Of a stretch of 7,403 bases of DNA, positions 1 to 6,500 are shown in pieces. Numbering within the stretch: position 1 is the stretch's first letter; each line of letters starts with the position of its first letter. Where the stretch lies: positions 1 to 7,403 of the forward strand of contig CAZFGB010000010.1 of the NCBI GenBank assembly GCA_964518405.1, read 5' to 3'. Source of the DNA: VXNE01 sp964518405. GTDB taxonomy: Bacteria; Pseudomonadota; Gammaproteobacteria; Pseudomonadales; Azotimanducaceae. The position numbers were made by a program, and so were the translations under genes. The notes below the pieces were generated by a model. The model worked only from the letters and a program-made list of their open reading frames with translations. It made no database searches and had not been told where the DNA came from.

Positions 1-70
<70 letters not shown>

Positions 71-80
71 GACGGGCAGC

Positions 81-98
81 GCCGCGAATCATCGCGGC
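81..98 (+). other. Hairpin between tRNA-Trp and secE
   Basis: A perfect 7-bp inverted repeat (GCCGCGA at 81-87, TCGCGGC at 92-98) has a 4-nt ATCA loop. It begins 10 nt after the tRNA CCA end and lies 15 nt before the secE start. No T tract follows, so it does not look like a complete intrinsic terminator. It could protect or guide 3' processing of the tRNA, or mark the 5' end of the secE mRNA after processing. I see no convincing -35/-10 pair in the 43-nt spacer. The structure is seen directly; the role is inference. Confidence 0.6.
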
Positions 99-113
99 TA
101 CGGCGAATTGAAC

Positions 114-506
114 ATGGCAAGGCAGGCAACGCGGGAAATCAGGTCGGACGGCGACCAGTCTCACCCGATGCTGGACCGGCTGAAGTGGCTTGTCGTGGCG
201 GCGATGGTCGCGGCGGGCGTCTTCGGCAACTGGTATTTCGGCGAACACTCGCTATTGAACCGGGTGCTCGCTCTCGTGGCCCTCGCGGTGGCTGCCGGTT
301 TCGTCGTTTTTCAGACGGACCGCGGCCGCGCCATGTGGGACCTGGCGAAGGAAGCGCGCACCGAGATTCGCCGGGTGGTCTGGCCGACGCGCCAGGAGAC
401 GACGCAGACAACCTTCATGGTCGTGCTCCTGGTGTTGCTGTTCGCCCTGGTGCTGTGGGGTCTCGACTCGTTTTTGAGCTGGCTGGTTTCGTCGGTCATC
501 GGATAG
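114..506 (+). CDS. secE: Protein translocase subunit SecE, three-TM form
   Basis: SecE is an essential small subunit of the SecYEG channel, which moves unfolded proteins across or into the inner membrane. It clamps the two halves of SecY. The product is 130 residues, close to the 127 of E. coli. Three hydrophobic segments are visible at about 25-42, 47-66 and 101-125. The hallmark cytosolic amphipathic helix and hinge lies at 78-96: AKEARTEIRRVVWPTRQET, with the conserved W90-P91-T92. The last segment carries the LWGLDS motif (114-119). I chose the ATG at 114. An in-frame TTG at 108 would add two residues, and an internal ATG at 168 would cut the normal N-terminus; no strong Shine-Dalgarno separates them. 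The gene follows tRNA-Trp and lies 4 nt before nusG, the usual secE-nusG pair. Confidence 0.97.
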   Translation: MARQATREIRSDGDQSHPMLDRLKWLVVAAMVAAGVFGNWYFGEHSLLNRVLALVALAVAAGFVVFQTDRGRAMWDLAKEARTEIRRVVWPTRQETTQTTFMVVLLVLLFALVLWGLDSFLSWLVSSVIG

Positions 507-510
507 TCGA

Positions 511-1044
511 ATGTCGAAACGATGGTATGTGGTGCATGCGTACTCGGGATTCGAGAAGCGGGTGCAGCGCACGTTGAGGGAACGGATCGAACTCTCCGAG
601 TTCGGTGACTGTTTTGGCGAAATCATGGTTCCGACGGAGGAAGTGGTCGAAATGCGCGCCGGTCAACGGCGTCGCAGCGAACGCAAGTTCTTCCCGGGAT
701 ATGTGCTCGTGCAGATGGAACTGAATGACGAAACGTGGCACCTGGTCAAGGAAACGCCGCGCGTGATGGGCTTTATCGGCGGCAAGGCGGATCGCCCGGC
801 GCCCCTGTCGGAGGCCGAGGCCGCGGAGATTCTCGCCCGGGTCCAGGACGGCAGCGACAAGGTGACGCCGAAGACGCTGTTCGAGCCCGGCGAGATGGTT
901 CGGGTGGTGGATGGCCCGTTCAAGGAGTTCAGCGGCGTCGTCGAGGAAGTGAACTACGAGAAGAGCCGGCTCAACGTCGCGGTGACCATTTTCGGTCGCT
1001 CGACCCCGGTGGAACTGGACTTTTCGCAGGTGGAAAAAGGCTGA
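511..1044 (+). CDS. nusG: Transcription termination/antitermination factor NusG
   Basis: NusG binds the RNA polymerase clamp and beta' coiled coil, raises processivity, and through its second domain contacts either Rho or ribosomal protein S10. The 177-residue product matches the usual 175-181. The N-terminal NGN domain covers about 4-115. It starts RWYVVHAYSGFE (4-15) and includes the conserved VPTEEVVE (40-47) and SERKFFPGYVLVQM (56-69). The C-terminal KOW domain covers about 123-177, from LFEPGEMVRV to ELDFSQVEK. F161 in the IFGR motif is the equivalent of the E. coli Phe that contacts S10 and Rho. ATG 511 follows the secE stop by 4 nt, with only a weak GGA (501-503) as ribosome-binding signal, so translational coupling to secE is plausible. 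No anomaly is seen. Confidence 0.98.
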   Translation: MSKRWYVVHAYSGFEKRVQRTLRERIELSEFGDCFGEIMVPTEEVVEMRAGQRRRSERKFFPGYVLVQMELNDETWHLVKETPRVMGFIGGKADRPAPLSEAEAAEILARVQDGSDKVTPKTLFEPGEMVRVVDGPFKEFSGVVEEVNYEKSRLNVAVTIFGRSTPVELDFSQVEKG

Positions 1045-1052
1045 AAGAGGCT

Positions 1053-1056
1053 AGGG
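1053..1056 (+). promoter_or_regulatory. Ribosome binding site for rplK
   Basis: AGGG sits 7 nt before GTG 1064, inside the 19-nt nusG-rplK gap. It supports the GTG start, which gives the family-typical N-terminus MAKKVQAFIKLQV. No other in-frame start nearby gives the expected length. Confidence 0.7.
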
Positions 1057-1063
1057 AAAGACC

Positions 1064-1498
1064 GTGGCAAAAAAGGTACAGGCCTTCATCAAGCTCCAGG
1101 TGCCGGCCGGACAGGCGAACCCGAGTCCGCCCGTGGGTCCGGCGCTCGGTCAGCACGGCGTGGCCATAATGGATTTCTGCAAGGCTTTCAATGCCCACAC
1201 CCAGAACGAAGAGCCGGGTATGCCGATACCGGTAGTGATCACCGTCTATGCCGACCGCAGCTTCACGTTCATCACGAAAACGCCGCCGGCATCGGTCCTC
1301 CTGCGCAGGGCTGCGCGCATCGACAAGGGAAGTGCCACGCCCAACACGGCGAAGGTTGCGAGAGTGACGCGCGCGCAGCTCGAGGAGATCGCCCGGATCA
1401 AGGATCCCGATCTGACGGCGGCGGATATGGACGCCGCGGTCCGCACGATAGCCGGCAGTGCTCGCAGCGCCGGCATAGAAGTGGAAGGAGTCGTCTAG
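1064..1498 (+). CDS. rplK: 50S ribosomal protein L11 (uL11)
   Basis: L11 binds the 23S rRNA GTPase-associated region (helices 43-44) at the base of the L7/L12 stalk. It takes part in elongation-factor action and in RelA activation. The product has 144 residues (E. coli 142). The N-terminal domain carries the proline-rich PSPPVGPALGQHG (20-32), where thiostrepton-type drugs act. The conserved PIPVVITVY and RSFTF stretches follow, then TKTPPASVLL in the linker. The C-terminal rRNA-binding domain ends in a TAADMDAAVRTIAGSARSAG helix. The lysines near the N-terminus and in FCKAF (38-42), which PrmA methylates in E. coli, are present. It starts at GTG and lies 19 nt after nusG and 2 nt before rplA. 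In E. coli a promoter and an L1-controlled leader precede rplK; here there is no intergenic room for them. Confidence 0.98.
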   Translation: MAKKVQAFIKLQVPAGQANPSPPVGPALGQHGVAIMDFCKAFNAHTQNEEPGMPIPVVITVYADRSFTFITKTPPASVLLRRAARIDKGSATPNTAKVARVTRAQLEEIARIKDPDLTAADMDAAVRTIAGSARSAGIEVEGVV

Positions 1499-1500
1499 AT

Positions 1501-2208
1501 ATGGCCCAGTCGGGAAGAAAGATAAGCAAGCGCATGCGGCTGATCAGGGAAAAACTCGATCAGGAACGCGCATATCCCATCGCCGAGGCAGTGGAGCTGC
1601 TGGGAGAGATATCGAACGCCGGGTTCAAGGAGTCCGTCGATGTCGCGGTGAATCTGGGCGTCGACCCCCGCAAGTCGGACCAGGTCGTGCGCGGCGCGAC
1701 GACGTTGCCCCACGGTACGGGCAAGGAGACGCGCGTGGCCGTATTCGCCCAGGGCGACAACGCCGAGAAGGCGAAGCAGGCGGGTGCCGACGTGGTGGGG
1801 CTCGAAGATCTCGCGGAGCAAGTGAAGGGCGGCGAGTTGAATTTCGACGTGGCCATCGCGGCGCCGGATGCCATGCGGGTTGTCGGCCAGCTCGGCCGCA
1901 TACTGGGTCCCCGGGGACTGATGCCGAATCCGAGGACGGGCACGGTCACGGCGGACGTGGAGAACGCAGTCAAGAATGCCAAGGCCGGGCAGGTCCAGTT
2001 CAGGACCGACCGTGCGGGAATCATTCATGGTTGCGTGGGCAAAGTGGACTTCAACGCGCAGCAGATCAAGGAGAACGTGGAAGCGCTGCTCTCGGATCTG
2101 CAGAAGGCGAAACCCGGCTCGGCGAAGGGTCAGTACCTGAAGAGAGTGACGTTGTCGACGACGATGGGTCCCGGTATCGCCATCGATCAAGCGTCGCTGG
2201 AGGTGTGA
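1501..2208 (+). CDS. rplA: 50S ribosomal protein L1 (uL1)
   Basis: L1 forms the mobile stalk that helps release deacylated tRNA from the E site. In E. coli and other species it also represses its own operon by binding the rplK-rplA mRNA. The 235-residue product matches the usual 230-235. Seen: the basic N-terminus GRKISKRMR, the DPRKSDQVVRGATTLPHGTGK rRNA-binding region of domain I, the Rossmann-like domain II with VAVFAQGDNAEKAKQAGAD, the signature GPRGLMPNPRTGTV (136-149), and the C-terminal return to domain I ending in STTMGPGIAID. ATG 1501 is supported by AGGAG at 1486-1490, inside the end of rplK. The rplK stop is only 2 nt upstream, so coupled translation is likely. I could not identify a convincing L1-binding mRNA mimic near the rplK start. 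Confidence 0.98.
   Translation: MAQSGRKISKRMRLIREKLDQERAYPIAEAVELLGEISNAGFKESVDVAVNLGVDPRKSDQVVRGATTLPHGTGKETRVAVFAQGDNAEKAKQAGADVVGLEDLAEQVKGGELNFDVAIAAPDAMRVVGQLGRILGPRGLMPNPRTGTVTADVENAVKNAKAGQVQFRTDRAGIIHGCVGKVDFNAQQIKENVEALLSDLQKAKPGSAKGQYLKRVTLSTTMGPGIAIDQASLEV
2199..2203 (+). promoter_or_regulatory. Ribosome binding site for rplJ, inside the end of rplA
   Basis: GGAGG lies 9 nt before ATG 2213 and overlaps the last codons of rplA. It fixes the rplJ start and suggests that ribosomes finishing L1 re-initiate on L10. The placement leaves no separate leader between the two genes. Confidence 0.8.
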
Positions 2209-2212
2209 CGGC

Positions 2213-2758
2213 ATGCCGTTTCCGCTCGCGCGAAAGGAGGAGATCGTCGCCGAGGTGAACGCGGAGGTCAGCGCGGCCGTCTCTGCGGCCACAGCGGATT
2301 ATCGGGGTCTCACGGTGTCCGAGATGACCGCAATGCGCGCGGACGCGCGATCGAGCGGCGTATATCTCCGGGTGATTCGCAACACCCTGGCGCGACGCGC
2401 CATCGAGGGCACCGCGCATGAATGCATGAAGGAGACGATCTCGGGACCGACGTTGCTTGCGCTCTCGCGCGACGACCCGGGCGGCGCGGCGCGTTTGCTC
2501 AAGAAGTACGTTGATCAATACAGGTCCCTCGACGTCACGGCACTCAGCGTCGACGGTGAATTGCTGGAAGCGGGGCAATTGAACCGCATAGCGTCTCTGC
2601 CGACGATGGACGAAGCCCGGGCCCAACTCATGCGGGTGATTCTGGCGCCCGTGGACGCGTTGGCGCGGACGTTGAAGGAAGTGCCCGGCGGCCTGGTGCG
2701 CGCGCTGGCGGCGGTGCGAGATTCAAGACAGGCGGGGGATTCGGGATCGGAACAATAG
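2213..2758 (+). CDS. rplJ: 50S ribosomal protein L10 (uL10), long C-terminal helix
   Basis: L10 is the stalk base: its N-terminal domain binds 23S rRNA and its C-terminal helix carries the L7/L12 dimers. The product has 181 residues against 165 in E. coli. The N-terminal domain is recognisable from KEEIVAEVNAEV, the ADYRGLTVSEMT motif, LRVIRNTLARRAI and a SGPTLLALSRDDPGGAARLL stretch. The extra length is in the C-terminus. About 10 residues are inserted in the last helix and about 6 are added at the tail. That helix reads as three 11-residue repeats starting at residues 139, 150 and 161 (LMRVILAPVDA, LARTLKEVPGG, LVRALAAVRDS). This resembles the longer L10 of many non-enteric bacteria and predicts room for three L12 dimers. 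The gene lies 4 nt after rplA and 120 nt before rplL. Confidence 0.97.
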   Translation: MPFPLARKEEIVAEVNAEVSAAVSAATADYRGLTVSEMTAMRADARSSGVYLRVIRNTLARRAIEGTAHECMKETISGPTLLALSRDDPGGAARLLKKYVDQYRSLDVTALSVDGELLEAGQLNRIASLPTMDEARAQLMRVILAPVDALARTLKEVPGGLVRALAAVRDSRQAGDSGSEQ

Positions 2759-2878
2759 CGCATGGCGCGAGGACGGCGGCAGCGGAGATTCGCGGCGGTC
2801 GATGAGTTTCAAATTGAAGTCAGTTTGAAGAACAGGTAGGTGGTAGCGCGGTTAGCGCCCCAAAAGGGAGAAAAACCA
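2759..2878 (+). promoter_or_regulatory. rplJ-rplL spacer with an AT-rich hairpin
   Basis: This 120-nt untranslated spacer is about twice the E. coli length (66 nt, from memory). An AT-rich patch stands out: TTCAAA (2808-2813) pairs with TTTGAA (2824-2829) around a 10-nt loop. TAGCGC is repeated at 2844-2849 and 2853-2858, and GCGC (2846-2849 with 2855-2858) can form a 4-bp stem. CCC (2859-2861) may pair weakly with GGG (2866-2868) of the rplL ribosome binding site. L12 is made in several copies per ribosome, so a translational enhancer or mRNA-stability element is plausible here. I see no good promoter: TTGAAG (2814-2819) has no matching -10. The role is inference. Confidence 0.4.
2865..2870 (+). 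promoter_or_regulatory. Ribosome binding site for rplL
   Basis: AGGGAG lies 8 nt before ATG 2879. It decides the start in favour of ATG 2879 over an in-frame GTG at 2840, which would add 13 residues (VARLAPQKGEKP-type) never seen on L7/L12. Confidence 0.85.
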
Positions 2879-3262
2879 ATGGCAATATCAAAAGACGAAG
2901 TACTGGAAGCGATTTCGGAGATGAGTGTCCTCGAAGTCGTCGATCTGGTCTCCGCGATGGAAGAGAAGTTTGGCGTTTCCGCCGCCGCTCCTGTGGCGGT
3001 TGCCGCGATGCCGACGAACGGTGCCGGAGACGCGGCGGCCGAAGAGGAGCAGACGGAATTCGATGTCATTCTCGCGGGCATAGGCGAGAAGAAGGTCAAC
3101 GTGATCAAGGCCGTTCGAGCCATTACCGGACTTGGCCTGAAGGAGGCCAAGGCCTTGGTGGACGAAGCGCCGAATCCCGTCAAGGAAGGCGTGAGCAAAG
3201 ACGAGGTGGATGAAATCAAGACGAAGCTGGAAGAGGCTGGAGCAACCGTAGAGGTCAAGTGA
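2879..3262 (+). CDS. rplL: 50S ribosomal protein L7/L12 (bL12)
   Basis: This acidic stalk protein, present as several dimers on L10, recruits and activates translational GTPases (EF-Tu, EF-G, IF2, RF3). The product has 127 residues (E. coli 121). The N-terminal dimerisation domain covers 1-34, including MSVLEVVDLVSAMEEKFGVS. The Ala/Gly/Glu-rich flexible hinge covers about 35-58 and is slightly longer than in E. coli. The globular C-terminal domain covers about 59-127: TEFDVIL, then VIKAVRAITGLGLKEAKALV, the factor-binding surface. It ends in the family-typical EVK. ATG 2879 has a good Shine-Dalgarno. The first codons (gcaatatcaaaagac) are AT-richer than the rest of the operon, a common feature of highly translated genes. 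The stop is followed by the structured 324-nt rplL-rpoB spacer. Confidence 0.98.
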   Translation: MAISKDEVLEAISEMSVLEVVDLVSAMEEKFGVSAAAPVAVAAMPTNGAGDAAAEEEQTEFDVILAGIGEKKVNVIKAVRAITGLGLKEAKALVDEAPNPVKEGVSKDEVDEIKTKLEEAGATVEVK

Positions 3263-3273
3263 CGAAGCAATGT

Positions 3274-3289
3274 CGGCACTTCGGTGTCG
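3274..3289 (+). other. UUCG-capped hairpin just after rplL
   Basis: A 6-bp stem (3274-3279 with 3284-3289, one G-U pair) is closed by the very stable cUUCGg tetraloop, 11 nt after the rplL stop codon. No T tract follows, so it is not a complete intrinsic terminator. It could block 3' exonucleases and stabilise the abundant upstream ribosomal-protein mRNA. The structure is seen; the role is inference. Confidence 0.6.
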
Positions 3290-3325
3290 TGAGCCGGGTT
3301 CTTGCGCGTAGGGCGTCCGCTACTT

Positions 3326-3380
3326 CCATGGAACAAACGCCTCCGGGGAGCGTTAGCGACCGGGGGCCGTTGTTCCATGG
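3326..3380 (+). repeat. 11-bp perfect inverted repeat in the rplL-rpoB spacer
   Basis: CCATGGAACAA (3326-3336) is the exact reverse complement of TTGTTCCATGG (3370-3380). The 33 nt between the arms contain a further small hairpin: ACGC at 3337-3340 with GCGT at 3350-3353, continued with a bulge. As RNA this forms a branched or extended stem. It lies where the E. coli rplL-rpoB spacer has an RNase III processing stem, so a similar use is plausible but unproven. Confidence 0.6.
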
Positions 3381-3396
3381 GCGACGTGGGGCTGGG

Positions 3397-3427
3397 CCAT
3401 GGGCGGCGCCGAAGGCGCCGTCTGTGG
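3397..3427 (+). other. 14-bp RNA hairpin with GAA loop in the rplL-rpoB spacer
   Basis: Bases 3397-3410 pair without interruption to 3414-3427 around a GAA triloop. The upper seven pairs (CGGCGCC with GGCGCCG) are all G-C and the lower seven include three G-U pairs. The G-U pairs suggest selection at the RNA level. The next bases (GGGCAC) are not T-rich, so it is not an intrinsic terminator. A long duplex in this position is a good candidate for RNase III cleavage separating the ribosomal-protein mRNA from the rpoBC mRNA. The role is inferred from the E. coli operon. Confidence 0.6.
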
Positions 3428-3520
3428 GGCACTGCTTCGCATGTCGCGTCCGCCGGTCGTCCGAGGTGTGACGGGAATCCGGCCGGCTGAAGACTTCTTG
3501 GTACATATCAAAACAGGAAA

Positions 3521-3564
3521 GCCAGTGACCCGCTTGCGTTCGCGCAGGCGCGCGCTGGTTTTTT
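3521..3564 (+). terminator. Intrinsic terminator-like attenuator upstream of rpoB
   Basis: This is a two-part stem followed by six T residues. The inner stem is 8 bp (3531-3538 with 3543-3550) and is capped by a UUCG loop at 3539-3542. After a small internal loop, the outer stem is 6 bp (3522-3527 with 3553-3558). T6 occupies 3559-3564, and A bases at 3518-3520 can extend the pairing. It has all the parts of a Rho-independent terminator, yet it lies only 22 nt before the rpoB ATG in the same direction. The most likely role is partial attenuation, lowering rpoB output relative to the ribosomal proteins, as known for the rplL-rpoB region of E. coli. Confidence 0.85.
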
Positions 3565-3575
3565 GCCCAAATAGC

Positions 3576-3580
3576 GGGAG
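3576..3580 (+). promoter_or_regulatory. Ribosome binding site for rpoB
   Basis: GGGAG lies 6 nt before ATG 3587 and 11 nt after the attenuator T tract. It supports the rpoB start, which gives the family-typical MTYTFTEKKRIRKDFGK. Confidence 0.8.
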
Positions 3581-3586
3581 ATCCGA

Positions 3587-6500
3587 ATGACCTATACGTT
3601 CACCGAGAAAAAGCGGATTCGTAAAGACTTCGGCAAGTTGCCGGAGATCATGCAGTTGCCCTACCTCCTGTCGACACAATTGGAGTCGTACAGCAAGTTC
3701 CTGCAGCGCGACGTTGCCGCGCGCTACCGTCAGGATGTCGGCTTGCACGCCGCGTTCCGGTCCGTATTCCCCATCATCAGCTATTCCGGCAATGCGGCGT
3801 TGGAATACGTGGACTACCGGCTTGGAGAGCCCGTCTTCGATGTCAAGGAGAGCGTGCTGCGCGCCACGACCTTTGCCGCGCCGCTGCGCGTAAAGGTTCG
3901 TTTGATCATCTACGACCGCGATTCGTCGCAGAAACCCGCTCCTGTCAAGGACATCAAGGAGCAGGAGGTCTACATGGGCGAAGTGCCGCTCATGACCGAC
4001 AACGGCACATTCATCGTGAACGGCACCGAGCGGGTCGTCGTCTCGCAACTGCATCGGTCGCCGGGCGTATTCTTCGATCACGACCGCGGCAAGACGCACT
4101 CCTCCGGCAAGCTCCTCTACAACGCCCGGGTGATTCCTTATCGGGGCTCCTGGCTCGACTTCGAATTCGATCCGAAAGACCTTGTCTTCGTGCGCATCGA
4201 CCGCCGGAGGAAGCTGCCGGCAACGGTCATGCTTCGCGCCCTCGGATATTCGTCCGAGGACATTCTGACGATGTTCTTCGACATGAACGTCTTTCACTTC
4301 AAGAAGGATGGCTACTCGGTGGACCTCGTGCCGGAAAGAATGCGGGGAGAGGTGGCCAGCTTCGACATGACGGACCGGTCGGGCAATGTCATCGTCGAAT
4401 CGGGCCGGCGCATCACGGCGCGCCATGTCCGAATGCTGGAACGATCCGGCCTGCGGCGTCTGGATGTTCCAAGGGAGTATCTAGTGGATCGCGTCCTTGC
4501 GCGTGATGTGGTCGATCCGGAAACCGGCGAAATCATCGTCCCGTGCAACACGGTGATCGATGACGACATGATGGACGAATTCGGCGATCGGAAAGTCAAG
4601 ACCGTCGAAACGATCTATACGAACGATCTCGACTGCGGATCGTATATCTCCGATACGCTGGGCAACGACGTGACAAGGACGCAGCTCGATGCCCTGGTCG
4701 AGATCTATCGCATGATGCGTCCGGGCGAGCCGCCGACGAAGGAAGCGGCCGAGAATCTCTTCAAGAACCTTTTCTTTTCGGAAGAACGTTACGACCTATC
4801 CGCGGTGGGGCGGATGAAGTTCAACCGCCGCCTCGGCCGGGACGAGATCGTCGGCGCCGGAACGCTGGCGAACGAAGACATCGTCGAGGTGTTGCGCACA
4901 TTGATCGATATTCGCAACGGCAAGGGTTCGGTGGACGACATCGATCATCTCGGCAACCGGCGCGTGAGATCCGTCGGGGAGATGGCGGAAAACGCGTTCC
5001 GCATCGGCCTGATTCGGGTCGAGCGCGCGGTGAAGGAGCGCCTGTCGCTGGCCGAGTCGGAAGGGCTGATGCCGCAGGACATGATCAACGCGAAACCGGT
5101 CGCGGCCTCCATCAAGGAGTTCTTCGGCTCCAGTCAACTCTCGCAGTTCATGGACCAGCAGAATCCGTTGTCCGAAGTGACGCACAAGCGAAAGGTGTCC
5201 GCATTGGGACCCGGGGGCCTGACCCGCGAGCGGGCTGGTTTCGAGGTGCGCGATGTCCATCCGACCCACTATGGCCGCGTCTGTCCCATCGAAACGCCGG
5301 AAGGGCCGAATATCGGCCTGATCAACAGCCTGGCGACGTATGCGCGGACCAACGAGTATGGATTCCTTGAGACGCCCTACCGCAGGGTCGTCGACGGCAA
5401 GGTGACCGACGAGATCGAGTATCTCTCGGCCATCGATGAAGCCGAGTACGTGATCGCCCAGGCCAACTCCCAGGTCGAAAACGGCGAACTCGCGGAAGAC
5501 CTGGTCGACGTGAGGCACCAGAACGAGTTCACCAAGACCTCGTCCGGCAACGTCGACTACATGGACGTGTCCCCGAAGCAGGTCGTCTCCGTGGCGGCGG
5601 CGCTGATCCCGTTTCTCGAGCACGACGACGCCAACAGGGCGTTGATGGGTTCGAACATGCAGCGCCAGGCGGTCCCGACGATCCGTACGGAAACGCCGCT
5701 TGTCGGCACCGGCATGGAGCGGCATGTGGCGCGGGACTCGGGCGTATGTGTCATCGCGGAACGTGGCGGCACGGTGGATAGCGTCGACGCGGGGCGCATC
5801 ATCATCCGGGTTGCGGACGAGGAAACCGACGCCGGCGAGGCGGGAGTCGACATCTACAACCTGACCAAGTTCACCCGCTCCAACCAGAACACCTGCATCA
5901 ACCAGCGTCCGCTGGTCCGGAAAGGAGACGTCATAGAGAAGGGCGACATCCTCGCCGATGGCCCCTCCATCGACAAGGGCGAACTGGCCCTGGGCCAGAA
6001 CATGCGTATCGCGTTCATGCCGTGGAACGGCTACAACTTCGAGGACTCGATACTCATCTCCGAGCGGGTGGTGCAGGAGGATCGCTTCACCAGCGTTCAC
6101 ATCCAGGAGCTCTCGTGCATCGCCCGGGATACGAAACTCGGACCGGAAGAGATCACCGCCGATATACCGAACGTCGGCGAATCGGCGCTGGGCAAGCTCG
6201 ATGAATCGGGCATCGTCTACATCGGGGCCGAAGTGGTCGCCGGCGACGTGCTTGTCGGCAAGGTGACGCCGAAAGGCGAAACGCAACTGACGCCCGAAGA
6301 GAAGCTCTTGCGCGCCATATTCGGCGAGAAGGCGTCGGACGTGAAGGATACGTCGCTTCGCGTGCCTACGGGGGTCAAGGGCACGATCATCGATGTTCGC
6401 GTCCTGACCCGGGACGGCGTCGAGAAGGACAAGCGGGCGATGGACCTCGAACGGGAAGAACTCGCCCAGATCCGGAAGGACCTTGACGACGAGTACCGCA

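Noticed and set aside
108..113. TTG start for secE two codons upstream of the ATG
   Set aside because: It adds only two residues and has no better ribosome binding site. ATG 114 is the simpler choice, though the two cannot be separated from sequence alone.
1495..2292. A 265-codon minus-strand frame opposite rplA
   Set aside because: It is a shadow of rplA. The sense strand gives a full-length, highly conserved L1, and the antisense translation shows no family features.
2814..2842. Possible promoter for rplL (TTGAAG as a -35 element)
   Set aside because: At the right spacing the -10 position reads TAGGTG, a poor match, and no extended -10 is present.
2840..2878. In-frame GTG upstream extension of rplL (13 extra residues)
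   Set aside because: L7/L12 proteins start at the MAISKDEV-type sequence. AGGGAG is placed correctly for ATG 2879, and the extension would overlap that ribosome binding site.
3259..3590. Small plus-strand open frames of 60-70 codons in the rplL-rpoB spacer
   Set aside because: No ribosome binding sites or conserved protein features are seen. The base pattern is explained by inverted repeats and hairpins, and the translations are rich in Arg and Pro as expected from random GC-rich sequence.
3353..4426. A 357-codon minus-strand frame across the rplL-rpoB spacer and the start of rpoB
   Set aside because: It is in the same codon register as rpoB and has the same explanation. It also crosses the structured spacer, has no recognisable protein family, and would have to overlap an essential gene entirely.
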